64,000 nt of DNA from Comamonas sp. (GTDB taxonomy: Bacteria; Pseudomonadota; Gammaproteobacteria; Burkholderiales; Burkholderiaceae_C). Every line of letters starts with the position of its first letter. The first letter of the stretch is position 1. A model generated the notes under the pieces. It was not told the origin of the DNA and did not search any database. It saw nothing but the letters and a program-made list of their open reading frames with translations. Where the stretch lies: assembly GCA_015478895.1 (NCBI GenBank), contig JADMKK010000038.1, positions 1-64,000 on the forward strand, written 5' to 3'. Both the position numbers and the translations under genes were made by a program. This document shows positions 51,463 to 62,431 of the stretch, one piece after another.

Positions 51463-52785
51463 TCAGGCTATGGGCTTGGCCAGCAAGTCCGCCATTGACA
51501 GCACTGCTTCCGCCACATCGATGATGCGGCGGTTCTGGCTCATGGCGGTCTGGCGCAGCAGCTTGTGGGCTTCACTTTCCGAGAGCTTCTGGTGGGTCAT
51601 CAACAGGCCTTTGGCTCGTTCCAGCGTTTTGCGCTCCGTCAGTGCCTGGCGCACGGTGTCCAGTTCATTGCGCATGGCCTGCAGCCTTTGCGACTGCTCC
51701 TGCACTACGCTGAGCACCGACATCTGCAGCGGTGGTGCCCAGTGGTTCTCTGCAGGCATGGCGCTGCGCATGGTGAAAAATTCGGGTACAGCATCCCCTT
51801 GCGGGTGCGCAGCGGGCATGGTTGATGGAAGTCGCGCAAGGCCAGTCTGTGCCAGATCCAGCTGTACTTCGCAGTCGCGCACCAAGGCTTGGGTCAACAA
51901 AGACTCAATGTGGTGCATGCCGTCCATGACATTGGTGCAGGCTTCAAACCATAACGGGCTCAACTCACGGGGCAATTGCGCACCATCGAGTGCGGTGCAC
52001 CCAATACGGCGCAGGCGCTCCACGGCGGTGACATCAGACCCTGTGGCGCTACAGCGCTGCCAGGCCTGCACCAGTGCTTCGGGGGCACAGTCAGCAAACA
52101 CCTGCATGCAGCGTTCCTGCGCCTCAATCAAATGCAGCCAGTGCTGCTGACTGTCTGTGTAGCTGACGCCTGCGCTGAACGTTGCAGCGCCTGTGGCGCG
52201 CTCCTGGCCTGCCAGTTCCTTGCCTTGCATGAAATGGAACATGGCCACCAGCAAGCGCGAAATACTGGGGTAGGTGGCGCTGTCAGCAGCCTCAAATACC
52301 ACATTCAGCAAGTCGGCAATCAGGTGGATATAGGCTTGGGTAGATGTGTGCACGCTGGCACCAAACGCCGAAACGCTGTGGCGCAAACCCGCCAGAGCAT
52401 CCAGTCCCTGCAGCACATAGGCAATGCGGCTGCACAGGCGTGCGCCTTGGCCGCCCTGCAGGCTGTCTACATCAAGCTGGGAGAGGGCTGTGCGCAAAGT
52501 GGCCATGTGCTGATCGCTGGTCTGGCGCTGCATATGCAGAGCATCGCGCCCCATTAAGCCTTCGCTGGCCAGAAGAATGCTGGACAGGCCACGCTCCTTT
52601 TGCAGCGCATGAATCAGTTCAGCCAAGGCGCGCACCAAACTGCTGGTGCGCAGCATTCGCTGCAGCTCGTTGATTTCACACTGGCGCGCGGCTGCCAAAA
52701 AATGCAGGGGGTTTTCCATGGATGCATCGTGGGTCAGGATAGACAGGCTTAGCAATTTCTGTGCCTTGCAGGCGGTGAACTTCAA
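51463..52785 (-). CDS. nasR: Nitrate-sensing NIT-ANTAR antiterminator
   Basis: NIT-like N-terminal region (LIHALQKERGLSSILLASEG) and C-terminal ANTAR (LTERKTLERAKGLLMTHQKLSESEAHKLLRQTAMSQNRRIIDVAEAVLSM). Confidence 0.92.
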   Translation of the reverse strand: MKFTACKAQKLLSLSILTHDASMENPLHFLAAARQCEINELQRMLRTSSLVRALAELIHALQKERGLSSILLASEGLMGRDALHMQRQTSDQHMATLRTALSQLDVDSLQGGQGARLCSRIAYVLQGLDALAGLRHSVSAFGASVHTSTQAYIHLIADLLNVVFEAADSATYPSISRLLVAMFHFMQGKELAGQERATGAATFSAGVSYTDSQQHWLHLIEAQERCMQVFADCAPEALVQAWQRCSATGSDVTAVERLRRIGCTALDGAQLPRELSPLWFEACTNVMDGMHHIESLLTQALVRDCEVQLDLAQTGLARLPSTMPAAHPQGDAVPEFFTMRSAMPAENHWAPPLQMSVLSVVQEQSQRLQAMRNELDTVRQALTERKTLERAKGLLMTHQKLSESEAHKLLRQTAMSQNRRIIDVAEAVLSMADLLAKPIA

Positions 52786-52846
52786 CGTTACTCCCCCAAA
52801 AAAAGTTCAGAAACTGCGTTCGATGCAGCCTTTGTCTAGATAGGGG

Positions 52847-52891
52847 TCAAAATGGCCTTAAGCCCAATAGATATAAAGGGTGAATGCTCCT
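52847..52891 (-). repeat. Dispersed palindromic repeat, copy E (diverged)
   Basis: Reverse complement GGAGCATTCACCCTTTATATCTATTGGGCTTAAGGCCATTTTGAC. Confidence 0.65.
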
Positions 52892-52975
52892 TTTTGTATC
52901 TACTTGTTCCGCATGGGAACTGTTCAGAGTCCTATCAACTCCTAAACTGCTGAATCAATCTTTACGAGGCCACAC

Positions 52976-54052
52976 ATGACACATGATGAAATTCGCGCAA
53001 TTTTGACCTTGTGCCTGCTGGCATCGTTTGCCGATGGCGAAAAGCACGACCGTGAACGGGAGCAAATCCGTCAGGTGGCTGAAGGGCTGGCGGGCGATAG
53101 CCAAGTGAATTTGCCCGGTCTTTACCAGGACGTACTGCTGCGCCGTGTCAATTTGCCCGATGTCTTGGCGCGCCTGAGCGAGCCTGAATCGCGCCAGCTG
53201 GCGTATGAAATGGTGGTGTGCGTGTGCGATGCAGACGGCCACACCAGCCCCAAAGAAGAAGCTTTTCTGGCACAAGTGCGCCAAGCCTGGGGTATGGCAG
53301 GCCGTAGCGTTGACGCGAGCGGTGCTGATACATCGCCTGCTACCGCTTCAATAGCTGCAGGCCAAGCTACGACAACGGTTTATGGCAGTTTTGATCAACA
53401 AGCGCAGGCGGTTGCCGATGCACCCTTGCGCGCGAATGTGGTGGAAGCCGCTTTGCCCGCAGATCTGCCGGTGCCGCATCCGGCTGCGGTGGATGCGCTG
53501 CCTATCTCGGCTGCCCAGCGGCAGCCGGGAAGCTTGTCGCGCCAGGAGATGGACAGCAAGATTTTGAAGTCTGCCATCATGAATGGTGCCATTGAGCTCT
53601 TGCCCGAAAACCTGTCCACGTTGGCCATCATTCCGTTGCAGATGCGCTTGGTTTACCAAATCGGGCAGACCTATGGTTATGAGCTTGATCGTGGTCATAT
53701 CAAGGATCTGCTGGCCGCGCTGGGCGTGGGCTTGACTTCCCAGTACCTGGAGGAGGCAGGGCGCAAGCTGCTCAGCGGTTTGCTGGGCAAAGCAGGCCGG
53801 GGCATCTTTGGTGGCGTGGGCCGCCAGGCGGTGAGCAGCGGCATGAGCTTTGCCAGCACCTATGCCCTCGGTCATGTGGCCAACCAGTACTACGCTGGCG
53901 GTCGCCAACTGTCGACCGACATGCTCAAAGACGCTTACCAGCACGTCATGCAAGATGGACGCCAGTTGCAGGCGCGCTATCTTCCGCAGATGCAGGAAAC
54001 CGCACGCGGCTTGAACACGGCCAAAATCATGTCCATGGTGCGCGGCGGTTAA
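52976..54052 (+). CDS. TerB-like / DUF533-like protein
   Basis: N-terminal helical SFADGEKHDREREQIRQVAEG, C-terminal glycine-rich helical membrane-associated region. Confidence 0.65.
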   Translation: MTHDEIRAILTLCLLASFADGEKHDREREQIRQVAEGLAGDSQVNLPGLYQDVLLRRVNLPDVLARLSEPESRQLAYEMVVCVCDADGHTSPKEEAFLAQVRQAWGMAGRSVDASGADTSPATASIAAGQATTTVYGSFDQQAQAVADAPLRANVVEAALPADLPVPHPAAVDALPISAAQRQPGSLSRQEMDSKILKSAIMNGAIELLPENLSTLAIIPLQMRLVYQIGQTYGYELDRGHIKDLLAALGVGLTSQYLEEAGRKLLSGLLGKAGRGIFGGVGRQAVSSGMSFASTYALGHVANQYYAGGRQLSTDMLKDAYQHVMQDGRQLQARYLPQMQETARGLNTAKIMSMVRGG

Positions 54053-54118
54053 AAACGGCCACCATCAGGCAGCGTCGCGCATCTTGGCAATAGGCGTTCT
54101 TGCCTCTTGGCCTTTTGG

Positions 54119-55732
54119 TTAACTCCACAGAGCCAAAGTGCGCGGCGCAGACTGGGGCATCAGTAAGAGGCCTTGATTGGCGGAAGGCGACGAAGGCACC
54201 TTGAAGCGCTGCACCAGCTGGCGCAAATGCGCGGATTGCTCGCGCAGGCTGTGTGCGGCCGCAGCGCTTTGTTCCACCAGTGCCGCGTTTTGTTGTGTCA
54301 TGCCATCCAGGGCACCCACGGCGTGGCTGACTTGCTGTACGCCGTCGTGCTGCTCGGCAGCGCTGGTATTGATATGGCCCATGACTTCCGTGACCCGCTG
54401 AATCGACTGCACCACCTCGTGCATGGTGCTGCCCGCTTCCTGCGCCAAATGAGCGCCATTGGCAACGCGGTCCACAGAGTCTTGGATCAGCACTTTGATT
54501 TCTTTGGCTGCTTGGGCACTGCGTTGCGCCAGCGTGCGCACTTCTGCGGCGACCACCGCAAAGCCCCTTCCTTGCTCGCCAGCGCGCGCAGCTTCTACGG
54601 CGGCATTGAGCGCCAGGATGTTGGTCTGAAAGGCGATGCCATCGATCACGCCAATGATGGCGGCAATCTTCTGGCTGCCGGCATGGATATCACCCATGGT
54701 GCTTACCACTTCATTGACCACGCTGCCACCGCGCTGCGCCACACCGCAAGCTTGCTGCGCCAGATTGGCAGCCTGCTGCGCGCTGGTGGCAGTGTCTTGC
54801 AGGGTGTGCGTCAGCTGCAGCATGGCACTGGCTGCTTGTTGCAAATGGCTGGCGGTAATCTCTGTGCGTTGTGACAAGTCTTGATTGCCGGTGGCAATCT
54901 CGTTGCTTGCGCTGTGGATGGCATCCCCACTGTCACGTACGTCTTCAATCATGCTGCCCAGCGACTGGCTCATGCTGTGCAGCAATTGCAGCAGCTGACC
55001 AAACTCGTCGCGGCGCTCTTCCTGCAACTGGGTGCACAAGTCGCCTGCGGCGATGTGCTGGGCCATACCGTTGGCCTGTGTCAAGGAGCGGCGAATGCTA
55101 TTGATAAGCAGGTAGGCACCCATGGCCACACCCAGCAGCAAAAATACCATGTTGATGGCCGCAGCACGCACGACGCCTTGTCGCGCAGCACCCATGTCCG
55201 CACGCATTTGTGCCAGTTTTCTGGCCTGAGTTTGCTGATAACTCAGTAGCGCTTTTTCATAAGCTTGTGCAGCCTGTTGATAGGCTGCGTACGTGCTCTC
55301 CACGCTCTGGGTGTTGGTGGGATCGCTGGCCTTGCGTTCCAAGGCCTGGTTTTGCTGGGTGAGCATGGCTTGACGCAGTTGTTGCAATGCCTGCAGCTGG
55401 CGCTGGTCGTGCGCGTCGCTGCTGGAAGTTTGCAGGGCCTGCTGCCACTCGGTGATTTGCTGGCGGGTGCCTTGAATCTGTGCTGTCAAGCTGGCCGTGT
55501 CCTGCAGGTTCGCGCTGCCTAGCGCTGCCAGTGTGCGCACGGCATTGACTTGGGAGAGCGCGCTCCATGCACTGGCATGGTCAAGCCGCTGCGAGAGCAG
55601 GGTGTCTTGCTGGTTGAACTTTTTCTGGTGCGCTGCAGAGTTGTAGCCCGCCAGGCCAACGATCACGATCGCGCCCAAAACGATGCTGGCTACGCCGAGC
55701 CAAAGTTTGCGAGTGACGCCGATGTGCTTCAT
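54119..55732 (-). CDS. Methyl-accepting chemotaxis protein
   Basis: HAMP plus signalling hairpin [48 protein letters not shown]. Confidence 0.96.
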   Translation of the reverse strand: MKHIGVTRKLWLGVASIVLGAIVIVGLAGYNSAAHQKKFNQQDTLLSQRLDHASAWSALSQVNAVRTLAALGSANLQDTASLTAQIQGTRQQITEWQQALQTSSSDAHDQRQLQALQQLRQAMLTQQNQALERKASDPTNTQSVESTYAAYQQAAQAYEKALLSYQQTQARKLAQMRADMGAARQGVVRAAAINMVFLLLGVAMGAYLLINSIRRSLTQANGMAQHIAAGDLCTQLQEERRDEFGQLLQLLHSMSQSLGSMIEDVRDSGDAIHSASNEIATGNQDLSQRTEITASHLQQAASAMLQLTHTLQDTATSAQQAANLAQQACGVAQRGGSVVNEVVSTMGDIHAGSQKIAAIIGVIDGIAFQTNILALNAAVEAARAGEQGRGFAVVAAEVRTLAQRSAQAAKEIKVLIQDSVDRVANGAHLAQEAGSTMHEVVQSIQRVTEVMGHINTSAAEQHDGVQQVSHAVGALDGMTQQNAALVEQSAAAAHSLREQSAHLRQLVQRFKVPSSPSANQGLLLMPQSAPRTLALWS

Positions 55733-56038
55733 ATGAAATTCCTGTGACCTGCTGAAAATGGTTGTTCAAATGTCGGGCTGCTTACAAAAACAGGCGCTTG
55801 CTAGGCAGAGTGGAAGGGAAAAGCACGGTCGTTCGTATTGGGGCTAGCACGCATAGCTGGCTGAACGGTTCGCTGGGTCAGTGTGTTGTTAGGGTTCGGA
55901 TGGCCGCGGCACTGAGCGATTGCTGCCCACTGGGCGCAGCACAGCCTGCGTTTTCCCATCGAGAGCGGGGCTTGTTACCGGTGAAGGCTCAATGGCTCGA
56001 TCAGCGCAGGCATACTTGGTCGCTTATTTCCCACACTT

Positions 56039-56962
56039 TTGATGAACACCCGCTCCCCTTTGCTTTTTGCTGCATCACCGATTGGCGTGTTTGACAGCGG
56101 TATCGGTGGCCTGAGCGTCTTGCAAGCGCTGCGCCATGAGCTGCCCCATGAGCACTTTGTCTATTTGGCCGACAGTGCCCATGCGCCTTATGGTGAGCGC
56201 GGTGATGCCTTTGTGCAGGCGCGTACTTTGGCCATTGCCCAGTATTTGCGTGCGCAACACGGTATCAAAGCGCTGGTGATTGCCTGCAATACGGCAACGG
56301 CGGCGGCGGTTGATTTGCTGCGTGCGGAACTGCCTGATCTGCTGCTCATCGGCGTAGAGCCTGCCATCAAACCAGCGGCGCTCTCCAGCCAAACACAGCA
56401 TGTAGGGGTGATGGCCACACGGGGCACGGTGGAGAGCCGGCGCTTTAAAAAACTGGTGCAAGAGCATGGGCAGCAGGTGCAGTTTCACGTACAGGCTTGC
56501 GATGGACTGGCGCGGGCCATTGAGCACAGCACCCTGCAAGAGGGCGATGTGGTCACTACTGAAATTGCAGCGCTTTGCCGTGACTACACCACGGCTTTGG
56601 GCCGATTTGGCCTCAAGACTGGCGAGATGGATACGCTGGTGCTGGGCTGCACGCACTACGTTTTTGTGAAAGATGAATTGCGGGTGTTGCTGGGGCTGGA
56701 TGTGCAGTTGATTGATACGGGCGCTCCCGTGGCCAGGCAAACACGGCGCTTGTTAGAACGTGCCCAGTTACTGAACCACCCACAGCCTGCCGCGCAGATC
56801 GCACCGCGCAGTGTGCAAGCGCTGGGAGCATCGGAGCATTTGCAGCTTATAACCACCGGCAGCCTGGCTGCATTGCAAGCCGCTGCCGCCCGCTGGCTGG
56901 ATTTGCCCGCAAGTTGCTGCACCGTTGCCGCCATGCCCGCTGTTGTACCCAGTGCTATTTAG
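56039..56962 (+). CDS. murI: Glutamate racemase
   Basis: IGVFDSGIGGLSVLQAL, DSAHAPYGER, VLGCTHY. Confidence 0.96.
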   Translation: MMNTRSPLLFAASPIGVFDSGIGGLSVLQALRHELPHEHFVYLADSAHAPYGERGDAFVQARTLAIAQYLRAQHGIKALVIACNTATAAAVDLLRAELPDLLLIGVEPAIKPAALSSQTQHVGVMATRGTVESRRFKKLVQEHGQQVQFHVQACDGLARAIEHSTLQEGDVVTTEIAALCRDYTTALGRFGLKTGEMDTLVLGCTHYVFVKDELRVLLGLDVQLIDTGAPVARQTRRLLERAQLLNHPQPAAQIAPRSVQALGASEHLQLITTGSLAALQAAAARWLDLPASCCTVAAMPAVVPSAI

Positions 56963-56966
56963 CTTT

Positions 56967-57003
56967 GATAGCATCCAGCCGTTGATGCATAAGGGCTAGG
57001 GGC
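56967..57003 (+). repeat. Dispersed palindromic repeat, copy F
   Basis: GATAGCATCCAGCCGTTGATGCATAAGGGCTAGGGGC. Confidence 0.7.
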
Positions 57004-57023
57004 ACATCCGCTTCGCAGCGGTG

Positions 57024-57836
57024 CTACTTGGGGTTGAGGTCGGGCAAAAACTCAATGCCTGTGCGTTGCACCAATTCGGCATAGCTGATAGGTTGACTGT
57101 TGCGCTCGTCGTCACGATTGGCTTGCCAGTGCGCCCAGGCACGGTTGGTCTTTGCGTCGTACACCAGTTTGTACAAATGCGTAGGCACTGCCACCTGATT
57201 GTTGCCCACGGTAGTGCTCTGGGTTTCGTACACCGGGCCGGTGATGATGAAGACGTCACCTTGCGCACGGCTGGCATAGGTACGCGTGTCACGCTCAATG
57301 CGCGCCCAAGGTCCGCTGTTTTGTTTGCTCGACTGGGGCACCATATTGGCCAGCGAGAAGCTTTGCGCCATTGCCTGGGCAGTGGGCATGTCACCTGCCG
57401 GTGCCATGTGTCCGCGTGAGTAGCCGGAGCCTTTGTAGTCGCTCAGTTCGGCGCGTTCAGCACGGGGCAGGCGCGCATCTGCAAAAAACTTGTTGGTGCG
57501 CTTTTCATCGGCATCAGCCACCAAAGCTTTGTTCAAACGCTGCGCCACATACAGCGGGGTGCGTGTGTTGCCGTTGTGCAAGATGGCAAAGGCGTCATAG
57601 CACAGGTCTCGCAGCTTGGGCTGACTTGGCACCAAGGGCGGCGTAGCAGCAGCAAAAAACTGGCGGCAATCCTTAAAGGCGTGCTCATTGGAGGCCAGCC
57701 GCTCGGCTGCAGGCCCGCTGGCTGCGGGTGGCGAAGAACTGGGGGCATTGCCCAAACAAGCACTGAGTAAGGCTGCGCCGACGGACGAAGCCAATACAAC
57801 GCGTGCACTGCGCGTCGAAAACTTTCCAAAAATCAC
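57024..57836 (-). CDS. DNA/RNA non-specific endonuclease (secreted, lipoprotein-like)
   Basis: GYSRGHMAPAGDMPTAQAMAQSFSLANMVPQ (DRGH-like motif), LSACLG lipobox. Confidence 0.92.
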   Translation of the reverse strand: MIFGKFSTRSARVVLASSVGAALLSACLGNAPSSSPPAASGPAAERLASNEHAFKDCRQFFAAATPPLVPSQPKLRDLCYDAFAILHNGNTRTPLYVAQRLNKALVADADEKRTNKFFADARLPRAERAELSDYKGSGYSRGHMAPAGDMPTAQAMAQSFSLANMVPQSSKQNSGPWARIERDTRTYASRAQGDVFIITGPVYETQSTTVGNNQVAVPTHLYKLVYDAKTNRAWAHWQANRDDERNSQPISYAELVQRTGIEFLPDLNPK

Positions 57837-57844
57837 TGCAATCC

Positions 57845-57885
57845 CAAATGGGCCTTAGCCCTAATGTTCACAAATCAATAGCAGG
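57845..57885 (-). repeat. Dispersed palindromic repeat, copy G (diverged)
   Basis: Reverse complement CCTGCTATTGATTTGTGAACATTAGGGCTAAGGCCCATTTG. Confidence 0.55.
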
Positions 57886-57944
57886 GGATTGAAGCATTTT
57901 TTGACGAAAGGTTCCGCTAAACGGTTATCTGTCTCGGAAAAAGA

Positions 57945-58394
57945 TTAATTGCCGTCCACGCTGGCGCTCCAGCGGTCATTCCAGTCGTGGCGCACGCGCT
58001 CGATGCTGCGGCGGTCGCGCTTGGTGGGGCGGCCATCGCGCAGTTGTGCGATAGCGGTTGCGGGCTCGGGTGCCAGGCGTCGCTGCTCTGTCAAGCGCGC
58101 GCGCTCGGCCATGCTCTCGGGCGTTTCTGCATACAGCAGTTGGGCCACTGGCGCTGGGCCGCGCATGTTGCTCAGACCCAGGATGGAGACAGTTTTCGGC
58201 ACATCGCCCTGGCGCAGGTCGATGGTGTCTCCCACACGCACTTCGCGTGAAGCTTTAGCCGCAGAGCGATTGACCGTCACACGACCTTTGCCAATCTGCT
58301 CCACCGCCAAAGCACGTGTTTTGTAAAAACGCGCAGCCCAAAGCCATTTGTCCAGACGCATCGAAGAAATTTCACTCATGGTGTCGATTTTCAT
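57945..58394 (-). CDS. hslR: S4-domain RNA-binding protein (Hsp15-like)
   Basis: MRLDKWLWAARFYKTRALAVEQIGKGRVTVNRSAAKASREVRVGD. Confidence 0.9.
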   Translation of the reverse strand: MKIDTMSEISSMRLDKWLWAARFYKTRALAVEQIGKGRVTVNRSAAKASREVRVGDTIDLRQGDVPKTVSILGLSNMRGPAPVAQLLYAETPESMAERARLTEQRRLAPEPATAIAQLRDGRPTKRDRRSIERVRHDWNDRWSASVDGN

Positions 58395-58636
58395 GCATGC
58401 CTTACCGTGGAGTTGCAGGTTGCAAAGATGACCTGATGCGCAACATTTCGGGTTTTTACCAGAGAGTGGCCGGCGGATGAACGGGATGATGCGCGGTGAA
58501 TTGTCAGAGGATGGCTCGCCAGCATGATCCTGCGCAGAGCGAACGCACGCAACGAATGGCAGCCTGTCTGTCTATTCAGATTCCAATCCAGTACGCACTG
58601 CGTTGGCGTATTTTGTCGGTGATGAGAGGGGTAGCT

Positions 58637-58786
58637 ATGACCAAACAAGACGCTGCTGCGCCATTGCAGCAGTTCCAAACAGAGACAGAGGCACTCAGGG
58701 CCGAGACAGCCTCTACACGTTGGCAGGTTGCTGCTGGCGTGGCCGTGCTGGGTATTGCGATGCCTGCTTTGACTGCGGCGGGGTAG
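58637..58786 (+). CDS. Short ORF directly upstream of tctA, possible TctB remnant
   Basis: 49 aa with one hydrophobic stretch (WQVAAGVAVLGIAMPALTAAG). Confidence 0.35.
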   Translation: MTKQDAAAPLQQFQTETEALRAETASTRWQVAAGVAVLGIAMPALTAAG

Positions 58787-58791
58787 CTGTA

Positions 58792-60327
58792 ATGGAAATC
58801 TTGACTGCTTTCTGGGATGGTCTGCTGAATGCAGCCACCCCCTGGCACTTGGCCTGGGCGCTGGCAGGCTGTGTATTGGGCACCTTGATCGGGGTGCTGC
58901 CAGGCTTTGGGCCTTCTGTGGCCGTGGCCATCTTGCTGCCCATGACGTTCAAGGTGGGCATAACGCCAGCGTTGATTTTTTTTATTGCCATTGCGTGCGG
59001 AGCCATGTATGGCGGCTCGACGGCCTCCATCTTGCTGAATACGCCGGGCGCAGGCACCAGTGCGGTAACTGCCATGGAGGGCAACCGCATGGCACGTAAC
59101 GGGCGCGCCGGGGTGGCACTGGCGACGTCAGCCATCGGGTCTTTCGTGGCGGGCACGCTGGCTGCTGCGGTGGTCGTGGGCGTGGCACCCTGGGTGGCGG
59201 GGATTGCGATGAAGCTGGGCCCCGCAGAGTATTTCATGCTGATGGTGATGGCCTTTGGGGCGGTGAGTGCGGCCATTGGAAAAAGTACTTTGCGCGGCAT
59301 GACAGCGCTTTTCGTCGGTATCAGTCTGGCTTGCGTGGGGTTTGAAGAAACGTCTGGTGTGGAACGGTTGACCGGTGGTATCGCCTGGTTGCACGACGGC
59401 ATCGATATGGTGGTGGTTGCGGTGGGGCTGTTTGTGAGCGGTGAAGTGATGCACGCAGCAATGTATGGAGGCAGCGCCCACCGCACCTGCAACACGGTAG
59501 GGCGCGTGCGCATGTCGCGCACTGACTGGCAGCGCTCTTGGCCTGCCTGGTTGCGTGGCACTGCGCTAGGTACGCCTTTTGGCTGTGTTCCGGTAGGGGG
59601 CATTGATATGCCCACCTATCTGAGCTATGCCTCAGAGCGCTATGTAGCCAGGCCCCAAGCGCGTGTGGAATTTGGCAAGGCAGGAGCCATTGAAGGAGTG
59701 GCAGGGCCAGAAGCAGCCAACAACGCAACGGTGACTGCCGCGTTGATTCCGCTGCTCACCATGGGCATTCCCACCAGCAATACCACCGCCGTGATGCTGG
59801 GCGCTTTCAATAACTACGGCGTGCACCCAGGGCCGCAGCTTTTTGGCAGCGCGCATGCGCTGGTCTGGACGCTGATTGGCTCACTGTTTATTGGCAACGT
59901 GATCTTGCTGATCTTGAACTTGCCGCTGGTACGCATGTGGACATGGTTGCTGCGCATTCCACGCCCGCAGTGGTATGCGGGCATGCTGATTGTGGCGACG
60001 GCAGGTGTGTATGGCATGCGGCAAAGCGGCGTAGATTTGCTGCTGCTGTACGTTTTTGGTTTGCTGGGGGTGGTGATGCGGCGTTATGACTTTCCCACCA
60101 CGCCGCTGGTGGTGGGGCTGGCGATGGGGCCACTGGCAGAGCTGCAATTGCGCAGCGCTGTGGCCGTGGGCCATGGCAGTTTCGGCATATTTGTGACACA
60201 GCCGCTGTCGCTGGTGTTGCTGGTGGTGGTGCTACTGCTGGTCATCGTTCCTCGCATTTTGCAAAGCTGGGCCAACCGCCGCATGGCCCAAGCCAGAGCT
60301 TATGCCAAGGAGATGGAGATGCCCTAG
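58792..60327 (+). CDS. tctA: Tripartite tricarboxylate transporter large membrane subunit TctA
   Basis: [68 protein letters not shown]. Confidence 0.93.
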   Translation: MEILTAFWDGLLNAATPWHLAWALAGCVLGTLIGVLPGFGPSVAVAILLPMTFKVGITPALIFFIAIACGAMYGGSTASILLNTPGAGTSAVTAMEGNRMARNGRAGVALATSAIGSFVAGTLAAAVVVGVAPWVAGIAMKLGPAEYFMLMVMAFGAVSAAIGKSTLRGMTALFVGISLACVGFEETSGVERLTGGIAWLHDGIDMVVVAVGLFVSGEVMHAAMYGGSAHRTCNTVGRVRMSRTDWQRSWPAWLRGTALGTPFGCVPVGGIDMPTYLSYASERYVARPQARVEFGKAGAIEGVAGPEAANNATVTAALIPLLTMGIPTSNTTAVMLGAFNNYGVHPGPQLFGSAHALVWTLIGSLFIGNVILLILNLPLVRMWTWLLRIPRPQWYAGMLIVATAGVYGMRQSGVDLLLLYVFGLLGVVMRRYDFPTTPLVVGLAMGPLAELQLRSAVAVGHGSFGIFVTQPLSLVLLVVVLLLVIVPRILQSWANRRMAQARAYAKEMEMP

Positions 60328-60354
60328 AGCAGTCGCACCCGGCCGATGAGCCCA

Positions 60355-60397
60355 CAAAAAAGGCCTTGGATAAAGATATCCAAGGCCTTGGTTTTTT
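60355..60397. terminator. Bidirectional Rho-independent terminator
   Basis: AAGGCCTTGGATA-AAGA-TATCCAAGGCCTT flanked by A-run and TTTTTT. Confidence 0.93.
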
Positions 60398-60418
60398 GGG
60401 CCGCTATGGCCGTATTGC

Positions 60419-62080
60419 TTAATGCAGCATCATGGGTTTTTGCTTGTCGCGGGCTGCAGGCTTGAGCGCAGCACGGTGATGACCGTTGGATGCCGCCGTT
60501 TGCGACGCAATAGACGCAAAGTTGGACGAGCTGCCAGTGCCGGTGCGGAATGTCGCCACCACGTTGTTAAGCTCCGCAGCCTGGTGGCTCAGGCTATTGG
60601 CGGCAGCGGCGCTTTCTTCCACCAAGGCCGCGTTTTGCTGGGTCACTTGGTCCAGCTGTGCAATGGCATCGCTGACTTGGCTGGCACCCAGACTTTGTTC
60701 TCGGCTGGCGCTGCTGATTTCCTGAATCAGTGTGGACACGCTTTGGACTTGGCGCACCACATCGCTGATGGTCTGGGCCGTAGCGTCCACCAAACGGGTG
60801 CCTTCGCTGACCTGGTTCACGCTTTGCTGAATCAAAGCCTTGATCTCTTTGGCAGCCTCAGCACTGCGGCCAGCCAATGAGCGAACTTCGCCCGCCACCA
60901 CCGCAAAACCACGGCCTTGTTCACCTGCACGCGCCGCTTCTACGGCCGCGTTGAGCGCCAAGATATTGGTCTGGAAAGCAATGCCGTCGATCACGCCAAT
61001 GATGTCGGCAATCTTGTGCGAGCTGTTGGAGATGGACACCATGGTCTGCGTGACGCGTTCCATCGCCTGGCCGCCTTCCGTGGCCGTCTGTGCAGCGTTG
61101 CGGGCCAACTCCGTCGCTTCCTGGGCGTTATCGGTGTTGTGGCGTACGGTGGACGCCAGTTGTTCCATGCTGGCTGCCGTTTGCTGCAGATTGCTGGCCT
61201 GCTCTTCGGTGCGCTGCGACAAATCGTTGTTGCCTGTGGAGATTTCGTTGGAACCTGTGGCAATCGATTCGCTGCTTTCGCGGATGCGGTTGACGATACC
61301 GATCAGGTTGCCATTCATGCTTTGGAGCGCTTGCATCAGGCGGCCCAGTTCATCCTGGGTGCGTACTTCCACTTGCGAGGTCAAATCGCCTTGGGCCACG
61401 GTCTCCGCAATATGGACTGCACGGTCCAAGCTTTGCGTGATGGTGCGAATGATTATTGCTGCGCCTAGCAGCGCCAGCACCAAAAGGATCAGCACCGCCA
61501 CACCGGCCAGCGCAATGACCTGCTTTACAGCGGCCTGAGCCGCCTCATATTCAATTTGTGCCACTTTTTCTTGCAGCGTGGCCAGTTCTTGCAAGCTGGC
61601 GGCAAGGGGGCTCACGCTGGGGAACAGCCGGTACTCAATGAACGAGCCCAGCGATGTGTGATCTTGATTGACAAACAGGCGCAGCAGTTCTTCAATACGG
61701 GGGGCAATGGCGCTGAGCAAGGTGGTGACGCGCTTTGCCATCACTTCCTCTTCCGCCACCAACTCCGTTTGCAAATAGTCGTTCCAGGCCACTTCGACTT
61801 GTTTGCGCACCGTTTCCAGCGTTTCTTTGCCAGACTCCGGCAGGATTTGCTGGTTGTAAACCTTGTTGGTGATTTCCACCAGCTTGATACCGTAGCCATC
61901 GCTGACGGTCTTGATCTGCTGAATGGGTATCACCCGGTTGGTGTAGATGTACGCAAGGCGGTCATTGCTGGCGCTAAGTTGCTGCACCAAGATGGCCGTG
62001 ATGGCCATTGCCAGTACCAAGAGTCCTGCTACAAGCAGCCATAGCTTGGCCCGGATACTGAGATTTCTCATTCTTTGCAT
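60419..62080 (-). CDS. Methyl-accepting chemotaxis protein
   Basis: 4HB-type N-terminus, HAMP, hairpin [55 protein letters not shown]. Confidence 0.96.
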   Translation of the reverse strand: MQRMRNLSIRAKLWLLVAGLLVLAMAITAILVQQLSASNDRLAYIYTNRVIPIQQIKTVSDGYGIKLVEITNKVYNQQILPESGKETLETVRKQVEVAWNDYLQTELVAEEEVMAKRVTTLLSAIAPRIEELLRLFVNQDHTSLGSFIEYRLFPSVSPLAASLQELATLQEKVAQIEYEAAQAAVKQVIALAGVAVLILLVLALLGAAIIIRTITQSLDRAVHIAETVAQGDLTSQVEVRTQDELGRLMQALQSMNGNLIGIVNRIRESSESIATGSNEISTGNNDLSQRTEEQASNLQQTAASMEQLASTVRHNTDNAQEATELARNAAQTATEGGQAMERVTQTMVSISNSSHKIADIIGVIDGIAFQTNILALNAAVEAARAGEQGRGFAVVAGEVRSLAGRSAEAAKEIKALIQQSVNQVSEGTRLVDATAQTISDVVRQVQSVSTLIQEISSASREQSLGASQVSDAIAQLDQVTQQNAALVEESAAAANSLSHQAAELNNVVATFRTGTGSSSNFASIASQTAASNGHHRAALKPAARDKQKPMMLH

Positions 62081-62378
62081 GTCTTCTATCCTGGATTCTT
62101 CGGAACCTGTTTGCCCCGCACCACCACAAAAAATCGATTGGCATGTATCTAATAAGCCAATAGATCGGGAAAATTGTGGCAGATTGTTAATGATTTGCCG
62201 CTTATTGGATATGCGGTAATGCGAGATTTTTCAGTTACTGCTAGCACTTTTACAACAAAAACATACAAATCAAGGTGTTGGACACGCTGATTGGCAGTGA
62301 TATCGTTGATGGCGATGGGCAGCATCTGGAGGCGCGATTGAAGGTGGTGTTTTTGCGTCACATCCGGACAGATCACGC

Positions 62379-62404
62379 AAAAAAGGCCGCATGGTGCGGC
62401 CTTC
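62379..62404 (-). terminator. Rho-independent terminator
   Basis: Minus strand AAGGCCGC-ACCAT-GCGGCC-TTTTTT. Confidence 0.85.
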
Positions 62405-62431
62405 AGTCAAACAAGGTGGGCAAGACCCCAT

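Noticed and set aside
52976-54052. Tellurite-resistance system
   Set aside because: Only a TerB-like fold is suggested; no other ter genes nearby, so a resistance function is not supported
62081-62200. Possible sigma28 (flagellar) promoter upstream of the MCP gene (TAAC...CCCGATCT on minus strand)
   Set aside because: Spacing and -10 differ from the TAAA-N15-GCCGATAA consensus; not strong enough to report
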